64,000 nucleotides of DNA from Ischnura elegans (GCF_921293095.1 NC_060258.1:9996607-10060606); one strand, 5' to 3'. Positions 46,886-58,666 are shown, counted from the first letter of the stretch. Notes: generated by a model not told the origin, from the sequence alone. Made by a program: numbers and translations.

Positions 46886-47251
46886 ATAATGAGGGGCCTT
46901 TCTCCGCCTCCGCACGTGAACAATATCCACTTCCGAGTCTTCCAATTGTGTCTTATCATATCTTCGAACCGTGTGCGCCGTTTGTAAATAGCGGCATTTG
47001 AATTGAAGTTATGGTGCCAAAATCTCTCCATTTTTCTTTCTTACTTTATTCTGACAAATTTTGAAAATCGAGGCAACAAAGAATGTGTTAACCCTCTATA
47101 AACCTGAGCTGCTTCTGAAAGCAATCAAATTTCAAGATTTTAATATTAAAAACTTGAAAATTTATCACTCTTCATTTAACTTTACACCTCAAAATAATAC
47201 ATTGCTTAGATATTTTCAAGAGAGTGAATGTTTACCAAATGAGTCACTCAC

Positions 47252-47302
47252 CTCAATGACTATGCTCCTTACTTTCGGAATCACATGTTCCATAATGAAA
47301 AC
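47252..47302 (-). pseudogene. Exon-end remnant of a fifth gene copy
   Basis: Minus-strand translation gives MEHVIPKVRSIVIE, followed by a donor GAG|GTGAGT and a continuation like that of copy 1 (GGTAAACAT near 47230). As in copy 1, the frame reads through the position where copies 2 and 3 stop. Nothing else of the exon is found upstream (47303-47430), so it is a truncated relic. Confidence 0.65.
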
Positions 47303-47439
47303 AGCACATAACCATGTACATAGGAACATAGAGAAATATAACCTATATCTAATCTACCCAATTGAAAAGTAAAAGAACCGTAAGTAGCAAGCGGCATACA
47401 AAAAGTATAAGACCTTCAATAGAAAGGGCGAAGGCCTTT

Positions 47440-47830
47440 GTGGGGGGTGTAGGCAGGTAGAGCCCAGCGAGCAAAGCGAGTAGATGACATATACACAGGG
47501 GACATATAAAATCAACCATTCGGTGTAAAAACATTACCTTGGATGTGTATCAGATAACTTCCTAAACGATTTGAATAACATATCAAGTATTTTAGTAGAC
47601 TTTCAGTGTGATTAAAGTAAAACCTTCGAAAAAATTACCTGATTTGTGGATGCCATACACCCAGGGGACACATTTAAAATCAACCATCCGGTGTAAAAAG
47701 GTTACTTCTCATTGGATTTCGATCAGATAACTTTTGAAACGATTGAAATAACACTTAATATTTAAGTACAATTTCAGTGTGATTTAATTTCAAAATATGA
47801 AAAAAATTTCCATGGTTTGTAGAAGTCGAT
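47440..47830 (+). repeat. Satellite-like ~170-bp units, two copies
   Basis: Units carrying CCAGGGGACA, AATCAACCATCCGGTGTAAA, ATCAGATAACTTTT and TTTCAGTGTGATT recur at 47498 and 47665 (167-bp spacing). More units are at 50244-50430 and 51240-52760. Confidence 0.75.
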
Positions 47831-48094
47831 CGTTTAGTTGTATTTTGTAGAAGTAATTTGTCTCCAGATAATACATCTGTTGGTGTATTTGGTGATGTTC
47901 AATTTTATGCTATAGTTTATTTCATTTATACGCATACTGTGTTGTCATTTGTTATTGCGCGCAGCGCCATCTTGTTTTTCTCACTTCCCCTCAAAACCCT
48001 CCGAGTACGTTCCCTAGAATAACTTAGGAACGTACGGAATTGCTGGACTTAGAATATTTTACAAGTCGCACGAATTTTTAAAGTCCAAAATGCC

Positions 48095-48420
48095 ATGTTA
48101 ATTCCCTATGGTGACGTCAGTTTCCGCTCCCCATTCCACTGGCTTCCTCGGCGCTCGCTCGCTACTTCCGGTGTAGATAAGAGCTTCCTCTCTCTCTGAG
48201 AGAGCTGAGTGTCACTTGTGGCGTCAGTGGAGGTACAACATGCCTAAGTATCCCTTATCCAGACCCCTCACGTCAGATGCGTCTACTGCTAGATACGTCA
48301 TCAGATGGTGACGTGTCTGCTCTTGCGGCCGAGCACCGTTACGCTCACCCGCTGCAAAGTCTAGTGTCAAAGCTACAAGTAATATGGCCGCTGGATTTCA
48401 TCTTCTCTACGTCTCGCATT
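48095..48420 (+). promoter_or_regulatory. GC-rich island with clustered CRE-like motifs
   Basis: TGACGTCA or its halves (TGACG/CGTCA) occur near 48112, 48222, 48271, 48297 and 48309, with a CT/GA hairpin-prone run (48186-48207). Surroundings are AT-rich and no coding frame follows. This could be a promoter or CpG-rich remnant of a gene or element. Function is inferred from composition only. Confidence 0.3.
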
Positions 48421-48935
48421 TATAATTAATTTTTCAAGGGCTATCAGCTCCTGGTAATCATTTCGTATTTTATAAAATTATTGTAGAAATGTTTAAATAA
48501 TTTGAAAAATAATGCTTTGATAATGATTTTTGATGGTAATGAGAAAATATTTGACCTAATTTAACTGCCAATAAATACTGTCAACAATACCGTAGTGAAA
48601 CCTCTTCGGCTTCACCGTTTCAATTAATATACATTAACTTCTGAACGGGTCCTGTCATACCTGAAAACCATTTATAATTAATGATAGCAAATTTATGGTT
48701 AAGTTTTACATCCTTTGAGTTATGTTTCCCCTTAGAAATATTTGTAAAGAGGTTTGCCTATTGCGAAGGATGTCAAACAATATAAGTACATCGTATGCCG
48801 TGACGTAACAAACAGTAACGAGAAAACGACGCTATGAGCACGGTGGGGGGAGGAGGGGGAATAACCATGAATAGCACTATGGGGTTCGATAGATTAAGGT
48901 CCTTGTGCATTCTTAGTGGACCCTGTAGGACCTTA

Positions 48936-49604
48936 ATAGGGTGGTTTCCTATTATTTTTTGATTGCCTAAATCGAAAGATTATTACCCCTGGAATATGTA
49001 TGTAATGCTTGTAGATTTTTGAACGACGATATCTATTTTATGCGATTAAATGGAAAGTGAGAATTTTCAAGCGCGCGAAAATGCGACGGCTGAGCATGAA
49101 TGCTGGGAAAACCCCGTGTGACGTCGTTATGATTCCCGCATTCGCCGTGTAAGATGACCTTGGGGCGAAGGTATGTCCGCCGCTGCGATGTAGGCTGCTA
49201 GCAGGTAGCAGAGTACCCGGCTGGCTGATAGGGCTTCCCTTAAATAAGGATTTTTAATACCCTATCAAAAGAAGGAAACTTTCCGACCTTAGGTAGTTAT
49301 AATAGGTGATTATTGAGAAATGTTTCCCTGAGCTCTGTGCCTCATGCAAGCATTGGTAATCTCAGACGATGTATAACTCCTATCCTCTCGTATGGAAACT
49401 AGGTCCCTGTGACGTCACGTGGAGTGGAATCGCATGGGCGCCAATATGGCCTTTTTCAAATGAGGATAAAATTGACCATTGCCATTCGTCTAAACTGGGA
49501 TTTGTAAAACGAAATAATTTGTATACTATGAATACACTAATGGTGGGTAAAGAATCGCAATCAACACTCTTCGTTTTTTTTTATGAAGGAAGCTACCACA
49601 CTAT
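48936..49604 (-). mobile_element. CRE-MITE copy H
   Basis: Near full-length minus-strand copy. ATAGGGTGGTTTCC at the left; CCACACTAT (one change) at the right. TGACGTCA at 49410-49417 and CACGTG at 49416-49421. Confidence 0.85.
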
Positions 49605-50243
49605 GGGTTTTTGGTTATTTAATTACGAGTTCTTATGGGATATGGTTCATTCAAGTGATTTAGATAGAGTGCTATTATAATTCTCAAGTGTCGACCGGTA
49701 ATTTCGGTGTAAACCCGTAAGCATAAGGCGAATCCAGGATTTCGTTCGTAGGGATCTGTCACGCAAATCTTCTCATAATTGGTATGAAAACTATATAAAA
49801 ACAATTACCTTACGAAATTTTCACTTTATTTTAAAATAGAAGTTATTAATATAAAGGTTACACAAATTATAGGGATAATTTTTTGAGTCCCTTCTCCTAT
49901 TTGGGTGATGCTATTTTTTTAGCCCTATATTTACGTACGGCGCAGTTTAGTCATATGACCAGTGTCATGAAAATCTGCATTCTTTACTTGTACTTCGTCT
50001 TAGTCTTAAATGATAGGGGAGATTGCAATATGAACGCGAAATATCGACACTCCGAAATATCACGAGAGTTATTTTTAAAATCAAAGTGAAAAATTTTAAA
50101 ACTTAGAGCTCGGGCGGCAGTGGTTATTATTATACGATTTGAAAAAAAAAATTGTGTGCGAGATCCTTATTTCATTTCGCAACTTTCCCGTATAGGGAAA
50201 ATTTGATCAGGACAAAAAACCTTTTTTCGACCCACCCTATTGT

Positions 50244-50430
50244 AGATGACATATACGCAGGGGACATAAAATCAACCGTTCGGTGTAAAAACATTACTTC
50301 TCCTCGGATTTCTATTAGGTAACTTTTTAAACGATTTGAATAACATATCAAGGAATTTAGTGGACTTTTAGTGTGATCAAATTAAAACCTTCGAAAAATT
50401 ACCTGATTTGTAGATGCCACCCCAAAAACA
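50244..50430 (+). repeat. Satellite-like ~170-bp unit, solitary copy
   Basis: Starts GTAGATGACATATACGCAGGGGAC, a near match to 47480, and runs one unit. Dispersal of single units beside arrays suggests they travel inside a mobile element. Confidence 0.65.
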
Positions 50431-50519
50431 CACGTTTGGATGTACAAATGTATTTATATTGTATTTTCATGGGTCACATACATATGTATTTTTGTTATGT
50501 ATTACATCTGTAATACATT

Positions 50520-50690
50520 TTTTGCTGGTAAAAATTTTCTGCTGCCCTCCCTGAAATCTTCGCTAGAGGCATACGCCCCCCTGCAACGCCCTAGCTATAG
50601 TCTTGGGCTGTGGCTTCATTGAAGTCCTTTTTCCCCGCGTTGATATCCTTGACGAACACCAAGGGTTTAACATCGAGCAGTGACGGATCT
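50520..50690 (+). repeat. Short repeat shared with 51125-51240
   Basis: Both contain CCTCCCTGAAAT, AGAGGCA, GCCCCC, TTTTTCCC and GTTGACATCCTTGA-type text in the same order. Each adjoins satellite-like units. No gene seen in 50.69-51.12 kb. Confidence 0.6.
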
Positions 50691-51239
50691 GCACCAACTA
50701 GGTGGGGGTGCGGGGCTTAGCTACATGAATTGCTACACAACCAGGAGAATTCCCGCTAGCCGAAGGGGGGTTCGGAGATTTTGAAATTTAGGATCTTCCA
50801 GACTCGAAAACGGCTGTTTTAAACTAATTCTTTGATAAAAAAAGACACTGTTAAAAAGACACGCACGCGTAGGCGGAGTTTTATCTGGGGGTGCGAAGAT
50901 CAGGTTGACGCCACCCCTCCCTCGATCCCCTCTCTCCATCCCTTCCTACCTCCACCTCTAAAATATAGTAACCCCTTAAGCAATTTTTTATGGTGCGGTA
51001 GTTGAAATTACTCACTGAGTGTTGCTATAAAGAAGTTTTGTTTAACATTTTTGCTTAATAATTTAGGAATTATTATTTTTAACTAATTCAATTATAAAAG
51101 TTAAATAACTTTTCAATAAATTTAAAAAATTTCTAGCTCCCCTCCCTGAAATATGCCTCCAGAGGCACGTGCCCCCATCTCGGGTGGTGGCTTCCTTTTT
51201 CCCTTGCGTTGACATCCTTGATGAACCTCAAGGGCTTAA

Positions 51240-52760
51240 CATTTATACCAAGGGGACACATTTGAAATCATGCATTCGGCGTAAAAAAAATTTTTATCTC
51301 CTCGGATTTGATCAGATAACTTTAACAACGATTGAAATAACATATTCAGTGTTTTAGTAGAGTTTCAGTTTGATTAAATTATAAATTTTAAATATCCCAT
51401 GATAAGTGGTTGCCATGAAACCAAGAAACTCTTTTGAAAATCAAAAGTTGTGCGTAGAAAGTGTAAATATAACCGGATTATGAATATCTACGTTTTTAAA
51501 CGTTCTTAAATAGTTAGAAAAAGCTATTTCGATTTTCTGTGCTACTGATTTACCACCTTCGAAAATATTTTAGTAAGTGTTGATGGATAGTCGCCTTATC
51601 CATCGAGTTGCCTGTGGGATCCAACTATTGGATGAGGGATATCTTCGAGATTGATGTGGGGACCAGCACTTGGACACTACAACCAAGTTATGATTGCCCA
51701 ATTTAATGAGATTTACCACCAAATCGCGTTGGCTGCCGTGTCTGTTGCAGTGGATACTGCATCCAACTTTCACTTATCCAATTAAAACTGGATGTCTCAT
51801 CCAATCCCTTCTTTGAGAGTAACTTTATAACGATTGCAATGGCATATTAAGTATTTTAGTAGAGTAGTAGTCAGTTAAATTTAATTACAACCTCTGAAAA
51901 AATTATCTTATTTGTAGGTGCCATACACCCAGGGGACACGTTTCAAATCAACCATCCGGTTTGAAAAAATTATTGCTCCTCAGATTTCCATCAGATAATT
52001 TTATAACGATTGTAATAACATATTAGGTATTTTAGTAGAGTTTCAGTGTGACTCAATCATAAAATTTGAAAATATTCCATGATTTGTAGATGCCATACAC
52101 CCAGGGGACATATGTAAAATCAACCATCCGGTGTAAATAAATTATTTCTCCTCAGATTTCCATTAGATAACTTTTCAAACAATTGAAAGAATATATTTAG
52201 TATTTTAGTAGAGTTCCAGGGACATTTCATCACAAAATTTGAATATATTCAATGATTTCTAGTTGCCACATACCAAGGGGACATATAAAATCAAGCATCC
52301 GGAGTAAAAAAAAATTCTCCTCGAATTTCGAACATATAACTTTTTAAACGATTTGAATAACATATTCAGTATTTAAGTTGAGTTCCAGTGTGATTAAATT
52401 ACAACCTTATTACATATTACCTGATTTGTAGATGGCATATACCCAGGGGAAACATTTAAAATTTACCATCCGGTGTAAAATACGATTTCGATCAGATAAC
52501 TTTCCAATTAATTGCAATAACGTATTTATGTTTTTTATTTAATTTATTTACGTTATTTAATAACAAAATGTTGAGAATATCCCGTGATTTGTGGTTACCA
52601 TACCCTCAGGAAACACTTTTGAAAATCAAAAGTTGTGCGTACAAATTGTAAATCTAATCTGATTTTGAATATTTACGTTATAAAACGTTCTTAAATATTT
52701 ATAAATAGCTAATTAGATTTTCTATGCGACAGATGTACTACCTTCGAAAATATATTAGTA
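51240..52760 (+). repeat. Array of ~170-bp satellite-like units with repeated end segments
   Basis: Unit starts (AGGGGACA) are near 51252, 51932, 52104, 52277, 52446 and 52608, giving spacings of 172, 173, 169 and 162 bp in the second block. Two copies of an end segment (AAAATCAAAAGTTGTGCGT to TATTAGTAAGTGTT) close the blocks at 51435-51580 and 52620-52765. Tandem units bounded by a constant end fit a Helitron-like or other element with internal repeats better than a plain satellite; the superfamily is unproven. Confidence 0.7.
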
Positions 52761-52839
52761 AGTGTTTATGGCCTTAGGAAGTGTATTTAAGAGTTTCGAT
52801 TTTGAAAAGACCACTTTATTTTTCAGGCGTTTTCAACGG

Positions 52840-52911
52840 GTGGGCGGTAGACTAGTGGTAATCGCATTGGATTCCCACGCGGGGGTTCCGGGTTCGATTC
52901 CCGGCCGCGGA
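52840..52911 (+). mobile_element. tRNA-like SINE head or tRNA pseudogene
   Basis: Contains TAGACTAGTGGTAA (A-box position) and GGTTCGATTCC (perfect B box) with GATTCCCA, an anticodon-loop-like stretch resembling tRNA-Gly. The anticodon and acceptor stems do not pair properly, so it is not a functional tRNA. An A-run follows directly. Confidence 0.6.
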
Positions 52912-53005
52912 AAAAAAATGCGAACAATTAGGGTGTTAGGAGGGTTGCGTTAGAGTCAGGTCGATTAGAATGAAGGGCAGACAGGTGTTCGTAGGTCGTA
53001 GGTGC

Positions 53006-53103
53006 CTCCAGTGTTCAGTGGCCGGGTGCGATCCCGGGTCCCTGAGTAGACATCCTTTTCCCCTCGGGGACCGGGTTCTTATCCCGGCCACTGAACACTG
53101 GAG
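53006..53103. repeat. GC-rich hairpin with 36-bp arms
   Basis: Arms 53006-53041 and 53068-53103 are complementary with about six central mismatches around a 26-bp loop (53042-53067). Each arm contains a text similar to a tRNA T-arm (CGGGTxCxxATCCCGG), suggesting an origin from two opposed tRNA-like ends. It follows the SINE-like head by about 100 bp. Confidence 0.75.
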
Positions 53104-53171
53104 GAGGGGAGGCTGGAGGCATTTTGTTGTTTTTACGCAGACAGAGGGACACAATGCGATATCTTCGAATT

Positions 53172-54661
53172 TCAACTGGTTGTCAAGTAATTGAAAATAA
53201 GTGACTAGAACTTGGTTTACCATTTATTCCACTGAATTGGATTTTTTTCATTGATGGTGACTATTCTGCTGAGACAGTTTATATAGTCACCTATCAATTT
53301 TGATTAATTAAACATATAGTATAGTAAATTTATTTAAATAAAATTTATGAATTTTCTTTAAATTATTGATGCCTGCTTTTTTATCACACAATAATGGCAC
53401 AAAAACAAAATAAAAGCATTATTATCTAAATGCTGGTATTCTACCGATTAAGGTAGGTTTCCATGGAGTGTTCAAGAAGTGATCTGGAAGCCTCCCTTTC
53501 CTTCCAGCGCTGCCTTCTTCAATTCACTATAAGGCCCACTCCCTTTCATTCTATCTAAAAATCCTATTCTTTTCCTTCCCCTCCCTCGTTTCCCCAACAT
53601 CCTACTCTCCAACACCATTTTCAACATCCCCTACCCGCTAAGCACTAACTCCATCCATACCTTCTGTCTCCTCCGTAAGTTAGCAAAATAAGAAACACTA
53701 ATCTTATAGAATTCACATGCTAAAATACATTACTGAAAATAATGTTTGAACGTAGGTTTCCGCGGCGATGGTTTGATCTCTGCATTTCTTCTGGGTTTTG
53801 TTCCGCGTCAGCTTGTTTGTGGACTTAAAATAATACTTAATAGCGTAAAGAGCACATTCAATCACACCTTGCTGGATTGGTCCAGCGGATGGTCAGGGAG
53901 CAACTTCTTCACTAATTAGTGAAGACTTAGGTGACTCAGTTGCTAGGCGTCCTAATAACATCTTCAACCAATGGAATCCTGTTATGGCCCAAACTAGGTC
54001 AGTGCTGTATGGAGAATGGGGTAAAAGTGTCCGGCACTACTTTGTTCAACTGTTCTGAAACTTGTGAGCGTCCGAGGGTTAATGTGTTGAATCAAAACAT
54101 CACCTCTGTTGGCATGGTGCCTAAGTCGCAGGAAGCGCATCTTGAGGTCTTTCAATGCGTTGACATATTGTTCTGAATTAATGGCTCTGCTTCTTTAGTA
54201 TCACTGACATGACATCAATGGTATCAACAATATCATATTAGCTAATAACTATTAAATATCTTGTATTAACTTTGTTGAAATATTGTAAATATCTGAATGT
54301 CTGCTTCCATTGAACCTCCATAATAATGGCAATTTGGTATCACAGCAATGGCAACATCACCTCTCTCTAACCTGTCAGGTGTGACAGCCGTGAATGGTCT
54401 CCCTGACTGCTGTAAACCAACAAACTGCCTTCTGACGCTCTCGTCCTCTGAACCCAGGGAATAACTGCAATCGTGTTGGTTGTGTATGTATCCATAACCT
54501 TTGCACAAACGTCACTTCTTTCCCAGCGTTGAGAAATTCAGTGTAGGCACACTCTTCTAACGGACATAACTGATAGATTCCATATTTAAATGGTCATACA
54601 GCTAATGCTATCAGTCGGAAAAGCTATTCATTTTGCGTGTGCACCCGTGAAACTTCGCTTT
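53172..54661 (+). repeat. Upstream module of scrambled gene copy 4
   Basis: Aligns with 9475-10490 but is interrupted by a LINE 3' end (53435-53677), an 87-bp segment at about 53742-53828 and about 150 bp at 54186-54335. The 80-codon frame open in copies 1 and 3 is broken here. Confidence 0.7.
53435..53677 (-). mobile_element. LINE 3'-end insertion in the upstream module
   Basis: The minus strand encodes fragments such as KGRLPDHFLNTPWKPTLIGR near its end. Copy 1 carries the uninterrupted sequence (TTAGCTAAGTATGTTAGC near 9680). The related fragment is at 39459-39558. Confidence 0.65.
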
Positions 54662-54914
54662 TGTGGACTTGATGATGAGTCTCACGAAAATACATAAGAA
54701 TAACGAGGAGAAAACTCAGAAAGTCAGAGGATTTTACGAGAAAATATACAAAGCATCCCCATTCACCTCTCTTATGTTGACGTTCCTGGAGAGAAATCGT
54801 GGAGTGAATGTACTAGTCGATTGTGATTCCTCCAATATCTCCAACTTAGTGAGACGATTGGTTAACCTGGACGGTGAAAAACGAGATGGAACAGCATTTA
54901 TAACGTTCAGATAA
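54662..54914 (+). pseudogene. Gene copy 4, middle exon segment (displaced upstream)
   Basis: Encodes residues equivalent to about 130-210 of copy 1 (MMSLTKIHKNNEEKTQKV to DGTAFITF). It stops at AACGTTCAGATAATG, where exon text (ACGTTCGCAGA) and upstream-module text (ACGTCAGATAATG) share microhomology. The segment therefore lies 5' of the N-terminal piece. Confidence 0.8.
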
Positions 54915-55022
54915 TGCATACATGACGTTTCGCATCGATACCATTGTTGTCAGATGATAAAACAGTAGTGGTGTATTATTTGCTGGGTAAACTCTCTAGA
55001 TTTCTTTTTTTATTTCTAGGTG

Positions 55023-55276
55023 CAGTTGAAAATCAACGCATTGCACAGAGAGATCACGTCCAGGGATATTCTGCTCCGAAAACTGGAGGAGAGCGTCACC
55101 AGATTATCTGAAGATATCGCTCCTCTGAAGGATTATGTGACGGCAAAGATGCAAGAAGAGGCGCACAGTGCAAGTTCTCAATCTTCAGACTCGCCTGAAG
55201 GTGGCGCTTCTCAGGACGGAGACCAGGAAACTGAAGAAGAGGAAAATAATAGAGCTTTAAATAGATGTGTAGACAT
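55023..55276 (+). pseudogene. Gene copy 4, N-terminal exon segment (no start codon)
   Basis: After an acceptor-like GGTGCAG, the sequence jumps from GTTGAAA directly to ATCAACGCATTGCAC, deleting the ATG and about 45-50 codons. It then encodes the coiled coil and linker (LLRKLEESVTRLSEDIA to NRCVDMM) and is cut at 55276 by a piggyBac-type fragment. Confidence 0.8.
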
Positions 55277-56590
55277 GATGACGTAATACTACGTCCATGG
55301 CAATCCTCAGAAGGATTAGCAGGGCATAATATTACGTCCATGGCACGCAAAGTGTTAAATACGCGGTGGTGTGACAACAATATTCAGGGGCAGATTTGAA
55401 GACCCTCTTTCGTAATATCAAAAAAAAAAACATTTGACATATGAAAATTTTATTGCAAAAAATACGCCGTTCCTTGTTCCTTGCATATCTCATCACATTT
55501 TCCACCCAGAAATATTCTTGTTAAACATTTACCTCTGCTGCTAACCGACTCATTTTGTTTGGAGAGAAATCATAGGTATTTAAGCTGGAATAATTAAGAA
55601 TATATCTCCTCATTTATTAGAATCAAATTACAAAATCATTTGCAAAAACATAAAGGTTTACATAACATAACAAACATCCGTTTATGGTTGGCAACAGGTT
55701 TGAAAAATATATATTTATCAACGAACTGATATTGTCTTTCTTCTCAGCGACGAAAGACAGAAATAGCAAAAAAAACATATGGCTTCAGGGCTAAATTGAC
55801 AAATAATGGCAATAAAAGAAAACTAAATCATTGTACAATGCATTCATTTGTAAAAATATGGATCTTGTAAGTTCCGTATTGTATGTGAAACCATCAAACA
55901 AATTGTAATGAATAAATCGGATCAAACAAATTAACATTAAATACATCATTGTCAAAATTAAGTACCTAGATACAGGATCTCTTTGCCGGAGAATGTAAGA
56001 CACTTTCATAAAATAGAAAGAATTAACAATAAGCACCTACTAAAAATATACTGAATGTGGTTCATTCATAAAAAAATGAGTCTCAATCTTTTTTGCTGCC
56101 ATTGTAGGATAGGGTAAATAAAATTTACAGGTATTACCAAGGAGAATGTATGTTCTTTTTAAAAGTGGAACATCTGTAGTAATGAATTAATGATTATAAC
56201 TTCAGAATGCAGATATTATTGCATTCGAGCTGTTGTGCGATTATGATTAAGGCATTAAAAAATTAAAATGGGATGTTATAATATCAATAATAAACAAACT
56301 ATAACAATAATATCCAAATTTGCATATAAAGGCTTTGAATAAAGCACCAATTAGGTAACAATTGCGAAGGCATTGATATATGTTGGCCATAGTCACTTTT
56401 CAACTCCCGGTTCACCAAAATGACTGACGTGGATTAAAATACGAACCTCTTCTTCTTCGAGACAATGAATTTCAGGAACTTAAGAACAATAACTTCAAGG
56501 CACTCATATCCGACGTTTTGTTGAAGGTACATTCTCCATACCTGTTGAAGTAACAAAACAGATGTAAACAAATTGTATGTACTTGTCGCA
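55276..56590 (-). repeat. 1.5-kb interspersed repeat, inverted copy
   Basis: Minus-strand match to 43050-44330, including the first ~80 bp of the piggyBac-type MITE (55276-55354, intact TTAA at 55355-55358). Together with gene copy 3 it mirrors the 40.2-44.3-kb region. It is truncated where it meets the copy 4 exon. Confidence 0.75.
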
Positions 56591-56777
56591 ATTCCAATTA
56601 ATGAAAAAGTTGACGCCGAATGATTACAATGAAGGCAACAAAATGTACCGCCATCACGAATCCACGAACCCAGTTCCCCTGGATGAAACGCTAACCACTA
56701 TTCCACCTGATATCATGGAATTATATTCGGCTTGTGAAAAGTACTGCATGAAAATTAATTACTTACAGCCAAACTAA
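56577..56777 (+). CDS. Unrecognised 66-codon frame
   Basis: MYLSQFQLMKKLTPNDYNEG to CMKINYLQPN. Composition is protein-like and it has no counterpart in the repeat families around it, but it is short, lacks splice or promoter context and partly overlaps a repeat edge. It may be an exon fragment or chance. Confidence 0.15.
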   Translation: MYLSQFQLMKKLTPNDYNEGNKMYRHHESTNPVPLDETLTTIPPDIMELYSACEKYCMKINYLQPN

Positions 56778-57182
56778 TGCCCATTCAATGGAACCACTTC
56801 TAGTTTAGGGATGTGTTCACCATTCCGAAGGCCATAAAAAATACGGCACTGAAAAAGGTGGAGCAAGTCTTGTGGTCTCTCCTTGTGAGTAGCTTTTGGA
56901 TTTATATTTTTAAGTGTTCTGGCAGGGGAATGGAGCAGGTGTTGGTTTAATTATTCTCACGGATCAGTCTTCTTTCGTGAAAAAGTATTAGACGCAAGGA
57001 TACCAGTTTAGTTGGAAGGTAATCTTCATTAAAAGGTAATGCGATTCACAATAGCACTTTCTCATTCAGTTCTTGTGCGTATTATTAACTACATAATTGT
57101 CATAAAAGTGCTTTGTCATAAAAGCGTTTGATTGCAAGTACCCAGGAGAAACTTGAATAACTACTTTGCTTTATAGCAGGAA

Positions 57183-57852
57183 TGGGGTTATTATTTTTCC
57201 TATCATTTTGTTATTGCCTAAATCGAAAGATTGTTACTCCTGGAGTGCACATTTCACGCTTTTAGATTTTTAAATGACGATATCTATTTTTTGTGATTAA
57301 ATGAAAAGTGAAAATTTTCAAGCGTGCGAAAACGCGACGTCTCAGTATGAATGATGGGAAAAGTCCGTGTGACGTCGTTCTGGTTCCCACTGCCGAGAGT
57401 GAGGTGACCATGGGGCGAGGCTTTGAACGCTGATACGACGCAGGTTGCTAGCAGGTAGCATAGTTCCCTACTAGCTGGAAGCGCTTCGCTTAAATAAGGA
57501 TTATTAATACCTTATCAAACGAAGATAACTTTCCGACCTTAGCCAGTTTTAATAGGTGATTTTTAAGAGATGTTTCCCTGAGCTCTGTGCCTCATGCATG
57601 CATTGTTAATCTCAGACGATGTGTAACTCCTATCCTCTGGTGTAGAAACTAAGTCCCTGTGACGTCACGTGGAAGGGAATCGCATGAGCGCCAATCTGGC
57701 CTTTTTCAAATGAGGTTAAAATTTGACCATTGCCATTCGTTTAAAATGGGATTTATAAAAACCAAATAACTTGTATATTATGAAAACCCTAATGGTGGGT
57801 AATGAATACCAATCAATGCATTTCGTTTTCTTTGATGAAGGAAACTATCCTA
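57183..57852 (-). mobile_element. CRE-MITE copy I
   Basis: Full-length minus-strand copy with degraded outer ends (GGGTTATTATTTTTCC; AACTATCCTAT). TGACGTCA at 57660-57667. It is orthologous in position to copy F of gene copy 2. Confidence 0.8.
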
Positions 57853-58666
57853 TTCAGAATAAAAGATAAGTAATGCTTAATAAAGGGATCGTTTTACTGC
57901 ATGACATGACAAATGACCATGGTACTATAGAAAAGAGGTGACAATATTCAAACGCATTTTTTTTTATTTTTCCCGAAACTGAAATCTGGAAATTAGTGGG
58001 AGGGGGACTATTTTCTAAGGTGAACTATAATCAGAGAAATATGGTGTTCCATGAACCAGATAATACACAATATTATGCAAAAAGTCAACTCGTATATGTA
58101 AACATAAACGTGGATTTGAATACTGATCCCAATAATAATGAATAATGTAAAGGCACTTATGTCGTTTGCATGAATGAAAAATATGCCTATTTACATACAA
58201 TTTGTTTCAGCAAATAGAGAGCTTAGAACAGGTTTCTACCATAATACTGATAGAAAATAGTTTTTTCTTTCAGTTTATTACAAATAGTGCATAAATGCGG
58301 CAACTTCAGTTTAGGTTGGTATATATATCAAACCTAAAAACTTATATTATGAGCATTAACTACATTTAAAATGCCTTAGAAAGACGTTGTTTTTGTTCCA
58401 AGGAATTAGGCACAGATCAATAAACTGTGTTTTAATTATATTAGTTATAATAAAATTCGATGGTAATCAGTTTTTAGCTTTGTTTATGATTTACAAGACT
58501 TCACAAGTTGCTAATAAGTAAAGCACCACAAATGTCTCAGCCGACGACAATGGTATCAAAGAGAATGTGTTGCAATCTACAGTTGACTACCATTAGTACA
58601 TCTTTTAAGTGGATTTTTCATATAAAATCCTAAATTCTGATAATGTTCACCAAGTTAGTCACTTAC
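57853..58666 (-). repeat. 3' flank of gene copy 3
   Basis: Minus-strand match to 41290-42427 minus the GC-rich insertion. It carries the conserved donor (GTAAGT = 58666-58661 on the minus strand) and the empty site for CRE-MITE A near 58583. Confidence 0.7.

Noticed and set aside
52840-52911. Functional tRNA-Gly gene
   Set aside because: Anticodon and acceptor stems do not pair; only the B box and loop-like text are preserved.
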